64,000 bases of DNA, from contig NC_088302.1 in NCBI RefSeq assembly GCF_032854445.1, positions 51,616,046-51,680,045 on the forward strand. Direction: 5' to 3'. A program made the translations under genes and the position numbers. The notes under the pieces were generated by a model. It ran no database searches. It was not told the origin of the DNA and saw only the letters and a program-made list of their open reading frames with translations. Shown here piece by piece: positions 25,319-37,802 of this stretch (positions are counted from its first letter, which is position 1; each line of letters starts with the position of its first letter). This DNA comes from Liolophura sinensis. Taxonomy: Eukaryota; Mollusca; Polyplacophora; Chitonida; Chitonidae.

Positions 25319-25559
25319 ACTCAATCAATCATCTTTCTTGTCCACAGGTATTACCTTAGCTTTTTTAAAGATGTGTGCAAAGATACCACCCTCAGAAAGG
25401 CCTATTAATTAGTTGTGATGTAATCTCAGAGACCAAAGGATAAGATTACCTGAGAAGTTTTAACGGAATGTGAAGGTTTTGGATATTTTTTTCTATGTCT
25501 GTTGGGAAGACAGTTTAAAATTGAAACTGTGTTAACTCTCAGAGCATCTTTCTCAGGAT

Positions 25560-27225
25560 ATGTGCGACACTTGTGTGCATGGAGAGATCTGCTGATGAAC
25601 AGTTGTGTGTATAGATACATCTGCTGATGTACACCTTGTGTGTATAGAGAGATCTGCTGATGAACAGTTGTTTGTATAGATACATCTGCTGATGTACACT
25701 TGTGTGTATAGAGAGATCTGCTGATGAACAGTTGTGTGTATAGATACATCTGCTGATGTACACTTGTGTGTATAGAGAGATCTGCTGATGAACAGTTGTG
25801 TGTATAGATACATCTGCTGATGTACACTTGTGTGTATAGAGAGATCTGATGATGAAAAGTTGTGTGTATAGAGAAACCTGCTGATGAACACTTGCGTGTA
25901 TAGATACATCTGCTCATACACACCCGTCTTTAGAGAGATGTGATAATAAATTCTTGTGTGTATAGAGAGATCTGCTGATAAAAAGTTGTGTGTATAGAGA
26001 CATGCCGTAATGCACGGTTGTGCGTATAGAGAGATGTGCTGAAGCAAACCTATGTGTATAGAGAGATGTGGTCATGCACAATTGTGTGTATAGAGAGATG
26101 TGGTAAAGCACACACTTGTGTGTGTAGAGAGATGTGGTGATGCACATTTGTGTGTATAGAGATGTTTTGATGCACACCTGTGTATAAAGAGAGATATCGT
26201 GATGCATATATGTGTGTATATAGAGATGTGGTGATAGGCGCTTGTATAGAGATATATGGCAATGCACACTTGTTTGTAAACAGAGATGTGGTGATGCACA
26301 CTTGTTTGTAAACAGAGATGTGGTGATGCACACTTGTATGTATAGGGGGATGTCGTGATGCAAACCTGTGTATATACAGATATGTGGTGATGCACACTTG
26401 TATGTATAGAGATGTGGTTATGCACACTTGTATGTATAAGGAGATGTGGTGATGCACAGTTGTGTGTGTATAGAGATGTGGTGATAGACGCTTGTATAGA
26501 GATATATGGCAATGCACACTTGTTTGTAAACAGAGATGTGGTGATGCACACTTGTATGTATAGAGGGATGTCGTGATGCAAACCTGTGTATATGCAGATA
26601 TGTGGTGATGCACACTTATGTGTACAGAGATGTGGTTATGCACACTTTTATGTATAGGGAGATGTGGTGATGCACACTTGTGTGTACAGAGATGTGGTTA
26701 TGCACACTTGTGTGTATAGAGACATGTGGTAAAGCACACTTGTGTGTGTAGAGAAATTTGGTGATGCACACTTGTATGTACAGAGATGTGGTGATGCACA
26801 CTTGTGTGTACAGAGATGTGGCGATGCACACCTGTGTGTATATAGAGATGTGGTGAAGGCCCACTTTGTGTGCATAGAGACATGTGGTAAAGCACACTGT
26901 GTGTGTAGAGATGTGATGAAGCACACTTGTGTGTATAGAGATATGTGGCAAAGCACAATTGTGTGTACAGAGATGTGGTGATGCACACTTGTGTGTATAG
27001 AGATATGTGGTGATGCACACCTGTCTATATAGAGAGATGTTGTGAAGTACACTTTAAAGAGAGATGTGGTGGTCCACACTTGTGTATGTAGAGAGATGCG
27101 ATGATTCACACCTGTGTATGTACAGAGATGTGGTAATGCACACTTGTGTGTATAGAGATGTGCTGGTGCACACTTGTAAAGAGAGATGTGGTGATGCACG
27201 CCTATGTGCTTAGATAGATGTAAAT
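25560..27225. repeat. 30-32 bp minisatellite, unit A
   Basis: About 50 tandem units. The left third (25560-26000) is type 1 (contains 'atctgctgatgaacagttg'); the rest is type 2 (contains 'gatgtggtgatgcacacttg'). All units share TGTGTATAGAGAGAT. As the unit length is not a multiple of three and stops are rare, long overlapping open frames appear on the minus strand; they are not genes. Confidence 0.97.
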
Positions 27226-27240
27226 ACTTTTCAGCATAAG

Positions 27241-27557
27241 GTGAAAGGCTCATGTTTTCACTCCGTCAGCGACCAGTAAGCCCCGGTTAAGGGAAAAAAA
27301 ATATTACGTATTAAAAATACTAAGTTCTTTAGAAATTTCCTGCCTACCCGGACAACTGAAAGCTGAGAATTATACAAATCTTTCACACTGTCGATGAGGG
27401 CGATTTAAAAATAGACATTTTCTATGATACGATATTAGAAGGACAATATTCTTCGCCCAAGTAGCCTGTTACTCACGTGGTTTACTAGAATAACTCATCA
27501 TCTGAGGACACCCGTGCCAAGCCGAGAAGTTATCCAATGTAAAGTTACAAGCCTCTC
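27241..27557. repeat. Spacer between units A and B
   Basis: Starts 'ataaggtgaaaggctcatg' and ends before the 'caagctgctacc' edge of unit B. A near-identical copy stands before unit C (40316-40637). The sequence resembles a diverged interspersed repeat near 11130-11340. No gene. Confidence 0.8.
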
Positions 27558-27880
27558 TCCAAGCTGCTACCATTTCACGTAAATCGTATTGTTCATGCGA
27601 GATTTTCATGGGATTCGCTTATACATGAATAACTTGTGTAGTTGTCTGTGTTTCTCGCCATGGCTATCTCAACGAGTACAAACAATGTGTGTTGAGTGAC
27701 GGGTTACTTTCCTGCCAAATATGTGCTGACTTGCTGTCACAACATGCCTAGCCTACCAAGCGCGTATGGCCGGGTGCTGGCTCACTGCGACTGTTAGGCC
27801 TCTCTGATCAACCAGGACTTTGGCTCTTGTTAAATCGGGTGCGGTAACCAGGAACATTGAGAGGGGTGTTGGTTTAGTCT

Positions 27881-28165
27881 GAATGCATGCATGAATGAAT
27901 GAATGAATGAATGAATGCTTGGGGTTTTACGTTAAACTTGGTAATTTGTCACTCATATGACGACAAAGAGTCGTCAGGTGTGTGCACATTACTGTGTTTT
28001 TGTGGCAGGGTGAGTCCATGCCGGCAAAGTGCTGCCCTACTGAAGTATCATGCCGAACACACCAGACTTCTCACTCAGTCACATTATACTGACACCGGGC
28101 CAACCGGTTAAGTCCTGTTTCCTTGCTCTAACCCCTTGGTATACCCTGTGCACTGTAATGGTCGA
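27881..28165 (-). mobile_element. SINE-like repeat (family 2), unit B
   Basis: Orthologous to the copy at 15348 with a longer GAATG tail (27885-27917). It retains 'cactcatatgacgacaaag' and 'attatactgacaccgggcc' blocks. Confidence 0.7.
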
Positions 28166-28346
28166 TATTTTCCTTTCTAATTATCATTGAATCGAATGAA
28201 ATTTTAAAAAATTACATATTATTTACAGTCAATACATCTGTAAATTATTACAGAGGAAGACCTTCCCTACATCCATTTCAGTAGAGCTGAGACCTATAAT
28301 AAGTCTGACTGACTCAGCAAAAGTCATCTGTTAGGTTTAGAAAAAC

Positions 28347-28352
28347 TTTATT
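28347..28352 (-). promoter_or_regulatory. Poly(A) signal of gene B
   Basis: AATAAA on the minus strand, at the same place relative to the last exon as in A and C. Confidence 0.7.
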
Positions 28353-28507
28353 TCCGATTGTTTACACAACAGCTTCAAGAACAAAGGTAGAGAAGATTGT
28401 TGTTTTGTATAAACACGCATGCGCATGCCAAGAGGTATATAAAAACGGACATTAAATATGTGTTTAACGTAGGATTTAAGCCGTTAGTCAGCCAATCAGG
28501 TCGATTC

Positions 28508-30329
28508 CTAAGGCTCCTCAGCTGAAACAGAAAGCAAAATAAAACAGAAATTCAAAATTGTTCAGTATTTGCCAAATATATTAAAACAGACAAGTCTCAC
28601 CCCACTCAACATAAATACAAACTTGAATATGTATAAAAGCGGATGTTGAGGAATGTATCTAATTATAAGCCAAAGAATCCCTGTAAACGACGGCTGTTCG
28701 CCATATGAACTTCACACTTCCGGGTGTACTGCCAAGGACACAAGGCGATTACCGTCCGGTAGTCAAAACTTGCTTATATACATAAGAGGCAATGGGTGAG
28801 GTCAGAAATGGGCACTACCCTATAGTTACACCATTCGGAGTTGAAATCTCACAAACCTATACAACGGTACACATAATGTACAGAAAAAAATCGCCTCAGT
28901 TATGAGGAATTGTAATTACGTGTCAATTAGAATTTTAAATATCGCATTTTGTATGTAATAAGAAGCACTCACCGAAAACAAAGGCTGTAGATAAAAGGAA
29001 CTCATCCTTTGACAGCTTTCCATCATCTGTACAGCAAGAACAAAACACCTCGTTATTCTGTGTAAAATGTTCACCAAACAGAACTATGAATTGCCGTTCT
29101 ATTTTGTGTTTACATGGAAGCAAAAAAGTGACAGACACAGTCATGTCATCGTTATCCGGATCAAGGCTTCGAGGAATTGATTTACGAACTTACATGTATA
29201 TACACAGCGTGGAACGAATCACATAAAAAGAAGCCTTACGGTTGGTATCTGAGCTGTTAAAGGCCATGTAGAGACCATCTTCGATTTCCAGATGACCCAA
29301 GGCGTCGGCTATCTCACAAATGGTGAGGAAGCCGTTTTTATCCATGTCGTAGAAACAAAAGTCTGTCGGCAGAGGTGTCACGTGTGTTCCATTTTCCAGC
29401 TGTAAATACACAATGTAGGGTAAGGGGGCTTTTTTTCAGACTGATCGGTAACAGGTTGAGTATCATTATATTCACGGTCGACTAATAGAACTAGACCAAC
29501 GACCTTCAGAGTCAAGATTTTTCGCCTGGCCACCGACCCGCAACTTACACAGTGAAGATGGTGGACCTGACATTCATCTTTCAAAATGAAGATGGCTCGT
29601 AAACTTGCAAAGTAAAGATGTTGGGTCTGGCCCCTGACCCATCTCGCACTTCTGCCTAATCCTGATTCTTAAGCTACAAAGGCAAGATGCTGGGTCTGGC
29701 CCTTGACCCATCTTGCACTTCTGCCTAATCCTGATTCTTAAGCTACAAAGACAAGATGTTGGGTCTGGACCCTGACCCATCTCGCACTTCTGCCTAATAA
29801 TGAGTCTTAAGCTACGAAGTCAAGATGATGAGTCTGGTTTCTGACTCATGTCGCACTTCTTCCTAAGCTGGGACTGATTCTAAAAAGCCAATTTTGGCTT
29901 AAGTCAAAATTTGAGAAATGATTTTAGAGCTTATTTGTGAGCGCTGTAAATTAAAATTTCGACCATCTCAGCAATCTTAAGACAAATGTGTCCAAATTTC
30001 AACTTCCATAACCGAAACTAAGCATTGTGACAACGTTTTAAATTTTGATTCAAGTTACAAAGTAAAGATGTTCTGCCTGGTCTCTGACTCACCTCGCGCT
30101 TCTTCCTTCCACAGACTGTTCTACAGGTGATCCGGCAGACATGCCTCCAAGTATCACCACGGAACACAAGTGGACATGCCCGAGGACAGGCCCACTTACA
30201 GACGGGCCTCCATACTCTGCGGATGGCCCGACCGATCCGCCGCAGGGTCCGTCTTACACGCCAGCCGTCCACATCAGCTGCCAAGAGCATGCAAATTAGC
30301 AGAACAGCCACAACGGATTGAGACCTCAT
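28508..30329 (-). CDS. Gene B: secreted cationic Cys-rich peptide / EF-hand precursor
   Basis: Exons 30093-30329, 29240-29399, 28973-29026 and 28508-28521; 154 aa; same splice phases as A. The signal peptide is identical to A, base for base. The basic segment keeps all six cysteines, their spacing and RKKR, but differs from A at ten residues, among them F to I, F to A, S to R, G to D and G to T. EF loops are DMDKNGFLTICE and DTN-H-DGKLSKDE; both have Gly at position 6, so they match the canonical loop better than those of A. In the last exon GAG has become TAG, so the protein ends AEEP, four residues earlier than in A or C. This shortening removes two Glu and leaves the gene otherwise intact. 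Promoter, 5' UTR exon and poly(A) signal are conserved. Confidence 0.9.
29590..29870 (-). repeat. 69 bp donor-junction array in gene B intron
   Basis: Four units orthologous to the array at 17110. All have AT in place of the donor GT. The real donor at 30087-30092 is GTGAGT. Confidence 0.85.
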
Positions 30330-30504
30330 CTGTGAAAACGAAATACAAGATTGTTAATTAAATGAGATTAAGTGAATTAAATTTAAAGAATGGGGTATTA
30401 AATCTTTGAAAGAAAACAAATTATTTCTTGAAGAAACAGCACTTTTTATTTGGACATGATCTGTAATTCCGGTAGATGTACAATATCTGGTATTTGGTAC
30501 TCAC

Positions 30505-30593
30505 CTTGAGTAGGGTACGGGTTGTCTTCCGCGCTCTCTCTCCACCCACAGGTCCAGAATGAATCAACTTCAACAGACGCACAGCTTTTATTT
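30505..30593 (-). promoter_or_regulatory. Core promoter and non-coding exon 1 of gene B
   Basis: TATA-like AAATAAAAG at 30585-30593, TCATTC initiator-like motif about 25 bases downstream, leader ending CAAG before GTGAGT at 30499-30504. Matches A and C. Confidence 0.6.
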
Positions 30594-33500
30594 CTTCCAA
30601 AGTCCACCCAAGAAGTCGCTTTGTGTGTCTTATGTGCAGCGCATCCTGGCTCTTCATTTTACAACAAAAAAACCCCTATGTCACTATTTCTTTGGAGCTG
30701 TAATAAGAAATATAAAAGTTAAATGTCTCTTTTGTTGTTTCTTGCATGACATATGCTTAAAATGCCCCACATGTGATCGTGCCTTGGTTTACAGAAACAG
30801 AACTGTGTTTACAGACGCCGTGGCTGGACTAATGAAAGCAACACACAAAAAAAGAACTTTTTGTGTAGCCAGTTGTGGTGACGTGCTGTCAGAGCAGAAC
30901 AGTTCTGTGAGTACAAAAAAGCTAAAATGCTATGTTGACATCACAGTAATAATAAACAATAACATTGAAAACGACGCAAAGGGGCAAGGTCTCGGGCATG
31001 CTTAGTCGACCAGCAGAAGTTAAGGATACAATACAAAAAACAGACTGTAAATTCACAGCCGTGACGACGGTGTGACACTTGACAAAGGGTCACGTCTAAC
31101 CGGTGACATCCGGCCTGTTGTTAATTCACCTCAGTCAAGGTTTCATTCTAACAGTTCATGTATAAATGCAAAAACAGGAGCTAATAATACGCCTCCTAAA
31201 AATAAAAAAAAAAATAAAATAAAAAAATGCAGTGATTAATTGCAATATATTAGACGTCACAGGTCTATAGAATTACTTAAAATGCTGTGTCGTCATCAAC
31301 AGGGACCCAGCGGAATAAGTGTTATTGCCGATGACAGGAGAACCGTGACGGTGACAGAGATACTGTATAATTATGACTTTTCGAAGCTCTTTCAATCTTT
31401 CCCCACGGATTTATTTGTTCCACTCTGATTATTTAAACAAAATATTAAACAAAATTCCAGGTGTGCACATTTTGGGATAGAACAATTCATGATGATTAAA
31501 ATCAATGAATCAGTCAATAAATTTGTTTTCGATCTCGGGTTATTTTTACTAATCATGTAATCCATATATTCTCTGAACTTATTTATGCTTGTCTGCTCAC
31601 CAGATTTAGCCTGTGCCGCTGTTCACAGTCTGTCTGTTTGCTTGTATTCTCCAACATATCTACATTCCCTAATCAAATTAGGTTTTCTGAGTTTAGTTAA
31701 AATTAAAGTTCAAAGTTCAAAAGCGACCCGCTTTATAAATTTTAGGACCTTTATCACCAATTTGAAACCATAACAGGTACACAGACGAGGCTGATATTTT
31801 GGGAAAGGCTATTATTTATGACATAAAGCTTGAACTGTTTGAGTTTCTGTCAAAATTCCACAGCAAATTTTCTTACATGACACTTCAACAAACGTAAAAC
31901 TAAAATGCAATAAATAAGGAGATCCTGCACGTAGAAAAGGCATTGTCTAAGTTCAAAGGTTTGGACTTAATTTTGTACTTTGAATTGCTACTTGGTTCTT
32001 TGAAATGCTTTCCCTGGTCAGATCAAACAGCGACATTGGGATCTCTTTACAAGTTTCGTGTAGATGTATATTTTACGTTAGGATGTTTTCTGATATTTAT
32101 CTATTGATTTTATTGTTGCTTAAGGCTTTACACTTACGCTATAGCGGTTATTCTTAAGGGCGGTGTCAACTAACAAGCGCTGCCATGTCGTTCCAGTATT
32201 TCAAATCTTGGTGTGTGTGTATATATATATGAACCTATATCAGATGTTAAAAATGCTACACTTAAATGAAACGTCCGTTGGATAGGTTACAAACTTTATG
32301 CGTACATCCATGATATGATTACGCATATTGCTGAAATACGACATTTACAGAAACTTACACATGGAATTTTTAGATCTCCGACTATCAAACTTTGATGCGC
32401 CTATGTGAGAAAAAGTGGTAGACAAGCTCGTGTGGCAGTTTGCGCAATTCCCAGGTCACTTATCAAAGGCCAGTGGTTTTACCCCCAAGTACTCCAATTC
32501 CCTCCAATTATATGAATTATGAATTTGGCAAGAAAAATAACGATTCCTCATATTCAGATATGTCAGATAAATGAGATAAATCTCACCTATGGATCATGAA
32601 ACATTGCGTGGGCTTGACAGCATGGTTTGTACTGTATTCAACTGCACGCTACCTTTTTTCAGATGACACTATAAATTGTAACTTGCGTCAGATGTTATTT
32701 CTAATGCCCTAATATTCACCAGTGAAATAAATAACTAAATCTAGTTCCCTGAAGAGCTTACAATTAAGCGTATTTAACACAGACTTAATAAAACCTATGT
32801 ATGGAATAATTATATCCAATAATTATGACTATTCGACGTCTTATTACAGTCTCCAAGACTATTCATTAGAAATAGTAAGTATGTATTCATGCTTTCCTAT
32901 AAACCTTTAATCAAGTTTTCCACGTAGTTCTAATTTTTTCTTCAAAGTTTGAAATTATATATATATGGCCTTCAACAACATCGCTCTATTTACATATATT
33001 GCAGTAAATATGTGACGCGGAAATAATATCAAACGTTAGTCATCTATATTGTGAAGTATTCCGACGCCTCAGTAGCTTTGTGAGGGAAGTTCAAAGCAGT
33101 ATGCACAGTAGCCAAGGGACTATTTATATTTCGAGACATTTGCACACGTTTAGTGCATAAGGGTGTTATAAATTGTCGATGTTACAAACTGCGTTACAAA
33201 CTATTGGTGTTATAAGCCAAGATACACGATTACAGCTAAGGGATTAGAAAAACTGGATCAGCGATGTTCTTGCCTTTGACGGTAAATCCAGACGTTCACC
33301 GGTTCGCTTGATATAGATGAACGCAAGTTGATTAAGCAGATATTCTCAGCACAAATGCTGTGCGTAAACTATTTTTTGAACGGGCATCCTTGAAATCAAT
33401 GGAATATATATTTGTAACAGAATATTCATTTATCTGAAAATGTCATTTCTTGATAGTGTGCTGGTTAGTATGAACTGTGTGTGAAGGACAATGTCGTGTG

Positions 33501-36134
33501 CAAAGACAGGAACGGGACAATTATCAAATCCTGGCTTGTCCTCTAGCAGCACTTCCTTCTTCTGTGGATTTATGTCTTTGTGGAATTAATTAGAAGGTGA
33601 TTTCGTGTTCAAATCCATTTCCCGGGATAGCCGACTAGGAGAACGTGTGACGGTTTCCCTGAAGCTGCCGTCTAAGTGAAATGTTCTTTCGCATGACGTA
33701 AAACACTGCTCAAACAAAAAAAAAAATCAATTTAATAAAAAATTCCCGTTGCCATGTGGTATAATATTTTCCCCACTAAATAAATGATAGTGGTCATTAT
33801 GTCATAGGCGATGGACCCGATGCCGAAATAATACTGACAAGGAAACTAAATGAATTATGCCCAAATTTACAAATCTGTGAATAGCTAATTACCATACAGA
33901 AGACTTTTAAAACTGGGGGTAATGATTCGTCAGAAGCAAACTATGTATGACAAATACATGCACATAAAAGCTGTTATTTGAAAAACAAAATGGTGGTGAC
34001 GTTGTTTCTGGTCTTGTGAAGATTCTGATTTGGAAAACAGCAAGCGAAATGTTATTTTGGAACAGCCCATATACTGGCAAGGTTTTTTAGTCTTCTTATT
34101 TTTTTCTGTGAATAGAGCATAAATACTTAATCTATTAATCCACATATTATCTCAGATCTTCCCAACATTTGTACATCTGTCCCACCGCCAACATTCAACC
34201 CTGTATCCTTGCTTGTTTTCGACATCGCCTCAGTTTTGACACTCAGCCATGCCTGCCCTCAGATTCTTCATGCGGTGCGTGGAAAATACTACTAACTCTA
34301 AAAGTAATCTGTTAAAATTAACAGAAAGTCTGTTGTTTAGTGATGCTGGAATGTTTTCTGTTATTTAAGCACATTATTCTTTTAAATATATCACACCTAT
34401 TATATTACTTCAACATAAAGATTATAGTGGATTAACAACATGCAGGTTCAGTTATGTGACGTGTGTTGTTTATGCACATTGGAATCGTACCCCTTTCATG
34501 GGTAGAGCAAAAACATCTAAAAAATATTGGGTGTTTTCCAAGAAACCAAGTCTCTTGCTACATCAGACACAAATCTTATCCTGCAGTGGCGCATCCGGAA
34601 TGTACACCTGATTTACCTCTGGTAACAAGTAGTTCAAAATGGGTAACCTTTCCACGAGGTATCATTTACCACCACCAAAACAATTCGTCTCACATGTAGC
34701 CTGCTGCTTGGTTCAGCCAATGGCACGGCGTCTTTACCGCTTTTGATATTTGGTAAATCCACAGGGGATTCCCCTGGAGAGTCCGCCCGTAGATAATATA
34801 TACATCTTCCGTCCTTTCTTTTATAACGATTAACAATGAACGGGACTACATGCAAACAAGTACACATTTTGACATGAAGATGGCTATCAACATAAAGAGT
34901 GTTACCTTGACACATTGCAGAGGCGATGTACAAAAATGTATGAACATTGAATGGTCTTTGTGCATTCTTTCATACTATTAAAACCTTATTCGCCACCATA
35001 TTATGCAACGGCTCAGGGTATTCTTGAGCAGACATTTGGGGCATCGTTACCTGGGCTTTAAAGAGTACAGCGACGATTAAAGCAATTTTTAAAGGATTAA
35101 AAGTAGGGTGCCTATAGGGACCCTTTTATATGACAGTTGTGCAGATGAGCGTCATTGACGAAATTATTTCACTATTTGAAAGGCTTTGTAGAGAAACTTT
35201 TGTGATCAACAGAAAATAAAGAATTTACAGTATAATACCTTCTTACTTCACGCTGTTTGTGAAAACGAAAGAGAATCTAGTTAAAAATTGTATAGTAGCC
35301 AAAGCTGTGTATTTAGCCAGACGCAGCTATAAATAAATAAATAAATAAGAATCAATCATGTAGGGGCTTAATCTGTTTGATTAAGAAATAATGATTTTGA
35401 TCCAGTCTTTTTTTATTCATTTTTGGTACAGTAAATGAACTGAAATGTTAGAACCTGGCGCTTTGTAGGGTATACTTTGTTTTCCTGCCAGATCGTGCTG
35501 TCAAAGTTTCGTTTGTCTCTGTATGTAATACATGCATTTTGTAATGTGGTCATTTATGTCCTTCGGAATACAATGAATTTTCGGAGTTTTTGTGGAGCAC
35601 ACGTAGGCCTATGGCACTTTGACACAGGGTTCTTTTCTTTTTTCGTTGGAAAAGTACCCTTGTGTGGGTAAAAATGTAGGCCAAATCAGTGTTACCATGT
35701 ATCAAAATCGATAATTAAGGTAAACTGTACGAAAATCACATGTGAATCCTTCGTGAAAGCACATGTGGCCGTCTGTCAACAACTTGTCAGGCTTTGTGCA
35801 ATATGTAGCGGGATTTTAAGTCTGGAAGTTACATTTGTTACATATTTATTTATTTACTTAATAAAGGTGATTAAGGCTTTAAACTTAAGGCTTTCTTTAG
35901 GAAATTACATGTGGTGCAAGGATTTTCTCTACTCTACATTGTCTAATACAGACAAATACATTTCAGTTTGACTGCAACCGGACACCTTTTCTCACCCCTT
36001 TTCGACCTATGCATTGCTAAGACGGATATAGACTCGCTTCAGTGCATGTGTGGTGTTTTATGTCACACTCTTGTGAAATGAAAGGAAAAAAGGAGTAAAG
36101 CAGAAAATGAAATAAAAAGGCTTAGCTGTTGTGA

Positions 36135-36345
36135 ATAATGTATGTATGTATGCTTGGGGTGTTACGTACTGTGTCTGCTTGTGACAGGGCGAGACTACCG
36201 GCACTGCCGAAAACACCATACATGACATCCCACCAACCAGCCCACTTTCCTAACTCTAACCTCTCAGTGCTGAGTGTCAAACGAGGCAGCAACAAGTAAT
36301 GTTTTGAAAGTTTTGGGTACGGCCTGACCCGAGCAGTTGTGAATT
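36135..36345 (-). mobile_element. Partial SINE-like repeat (family 2-related), unit B
   Basis: Orthologue of 23955-24168, with the same blocks in the same order. A stretch of roughly 120 bp just left of it in A (23805-23930) is missing in B. Confidence 0.6.
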
Positions 36346-37461
36346 AGAATATTGCATATATTTATCTACATCAGATGGTATCATACATAATATATATTTC
36401 AAAAAAAAAAACCCTTGAAATTCCAGCAATAGCAGATACCTAACTAAAATTATATTTTCTGTGGAAACAAAGATTTTAGTATCTTTTTAAATTAATCTTT
36501 CTGTTAACTGGTAGTTACATAGCTCCAAAGGGGTTCTATATATACAGAAAACTGAAGAGCATGCGTTGTGATTAAAAAATCACGAGCCAGGTCCACACAG
36601 ACTGCTTACTCCATGTCATCTATGCGCCAGATTAGTTCAGTAATAGGTATTTTCATTAATATACACTTAAATACCTGGAAGGCTGCCAAATGTAAACTTC
36701 TCTTTTCCACCGATGAAATATCAGTATAGTTCCTTAACTTGAAACAAAACTTTTGTCAATAAAACATAATGCTATTTCTGGTACCATTTCTAGTTTTCCT
36801 GTATTTCCCTCAGAAACATTTGCACCATGTTATCAAACAGTGTTGAAGTGAAGTTATTAATTATGAAACCGTTAAATCATTTACCTGTCTGCTTCGGTTT
36901 TTAGGCATAATTAATTTTCTGGCATATGTTGTTCCTGATATGAAAATATCGCCAAAGTCAGTGTAGTTACTTTTAAGTTGCATATTACAACTACTGTATT
37001 TCTTGAAAATTGTTAGCCTTAGTAAAAACTATGTCACTGTTACAAAACAGTCAGTTCCTTTTTCTGGAACTTGCTATTACTGTAGTATAGATTTTATTAG
37101 TATGACGCATTGTCGTCGTCTTAATTTAACTAGTATAACAGTAATTTGTTACAATGTAGCTTGTCTGATGAAATAGAAAACATCATTTATAAATACATTA
37201 AGGAAAGTTTCGAACCTAGGGTCAGTCTGGTCAGAATATTTTTGCCAGACTTCACAGCTGACCTATCGAGCTTAAGTCGTGCGACTCTGTGAGAGAAGTA
37301 TGACGCTGAGAGTAGTTCCCCCTGATTGGCATTCTATTTACTTTCATTTTTTTTAATCAGTAGAAATATATGTAGTACACCATTCCTTGAAACTATAAAG
37401 AGCAGCAAAAGTTGACATATTTACAAATGAAACTGAATTCAAGTTTTCATTTAACTGGTCG

Positions 37462-37558
37462 ACAATTGCTGTCGCTGTGAGTTCAAGTCCAGCTCATGCT
37501 CGCTTCCTCTCCGGCCGTACGTGGGAGTACGGCGTAAAAACGCCAATCAAAAAAATAA
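37462..37558 (+). mobile_element. Internally deleted SINE (family 1), unit B
   Basis: Orthologue of 25225-25318 with the identical internal deletion. Confidence 0.85.
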
Positions 37559-37802
37559 CTCAATCAATCATCTTTCTTGTCAACAGGTATTACCTTAGCT
37601 TTTTTAAAGATGTGTGCAAAGATACCACCTTAGAAAGGCCTATTAATTAGTTGTGATGTAATCTCAGAGACCAAAGGATAAGATTACCTAAGAAGTTTTA
37701 ACGGAATGTGAAGGTTTTGGATTTTTTTTTTCTATGGCTGTTGGGAAGACAGTTTAAAATTGAAACTGTGTTAACTCTCAGAGCATCTTTCTCAGGATAT
37801 CT

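Larger units (their letters stand above)
14970..27240. repeat. Segmental duplication unit A
   Basis: Left edge at the 'caagctgctaccatttcac' block, shared with B (27558) and C (40638). The unit contains a SINE-like repeat (15.35 kb), peptide/EF-hand gene A, about 7 kb of non-coding sequence and a minisatellite. Matched segments of A and B differ by about 2 percent where I counted (4 differences in a 180 bp intron stretch, 2 in 150 bp of 5' flank), apart from indels. The spacer that precedes B and C (27241-27557) is absent in front of A. Confidence 0.93.
30600..37800. other. Unit B non-coding region
   Basis: Homologous to 18113-25555 of unit A and likewise without a recognised gene. Carries the deleted family 1 SINE (37462-37558) and the family 2-related repeat (36135-36345) inherited from before the duplication. 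Confidence 0.5.

Noticed and set aside
25560-27225. Possible CRISPR-like array
   Set aside because: Units are contiguous and similar throughout, with no unique spacers, in an animal genome. It is a minisatellite.
25426-27253. Long minus-strand open frames (150-200 codons, His/Tyr/Thr/Cys-rich repeats) over the minisatellite of unit A; likewise 38483-39880 and 45760-46884
   Set aside because: All are translations of a 30-32 bp repeat in several overlapping frames. The period is not a multiple of three, so each frame cycles through the same peptides, and indels between units shift frames at random.
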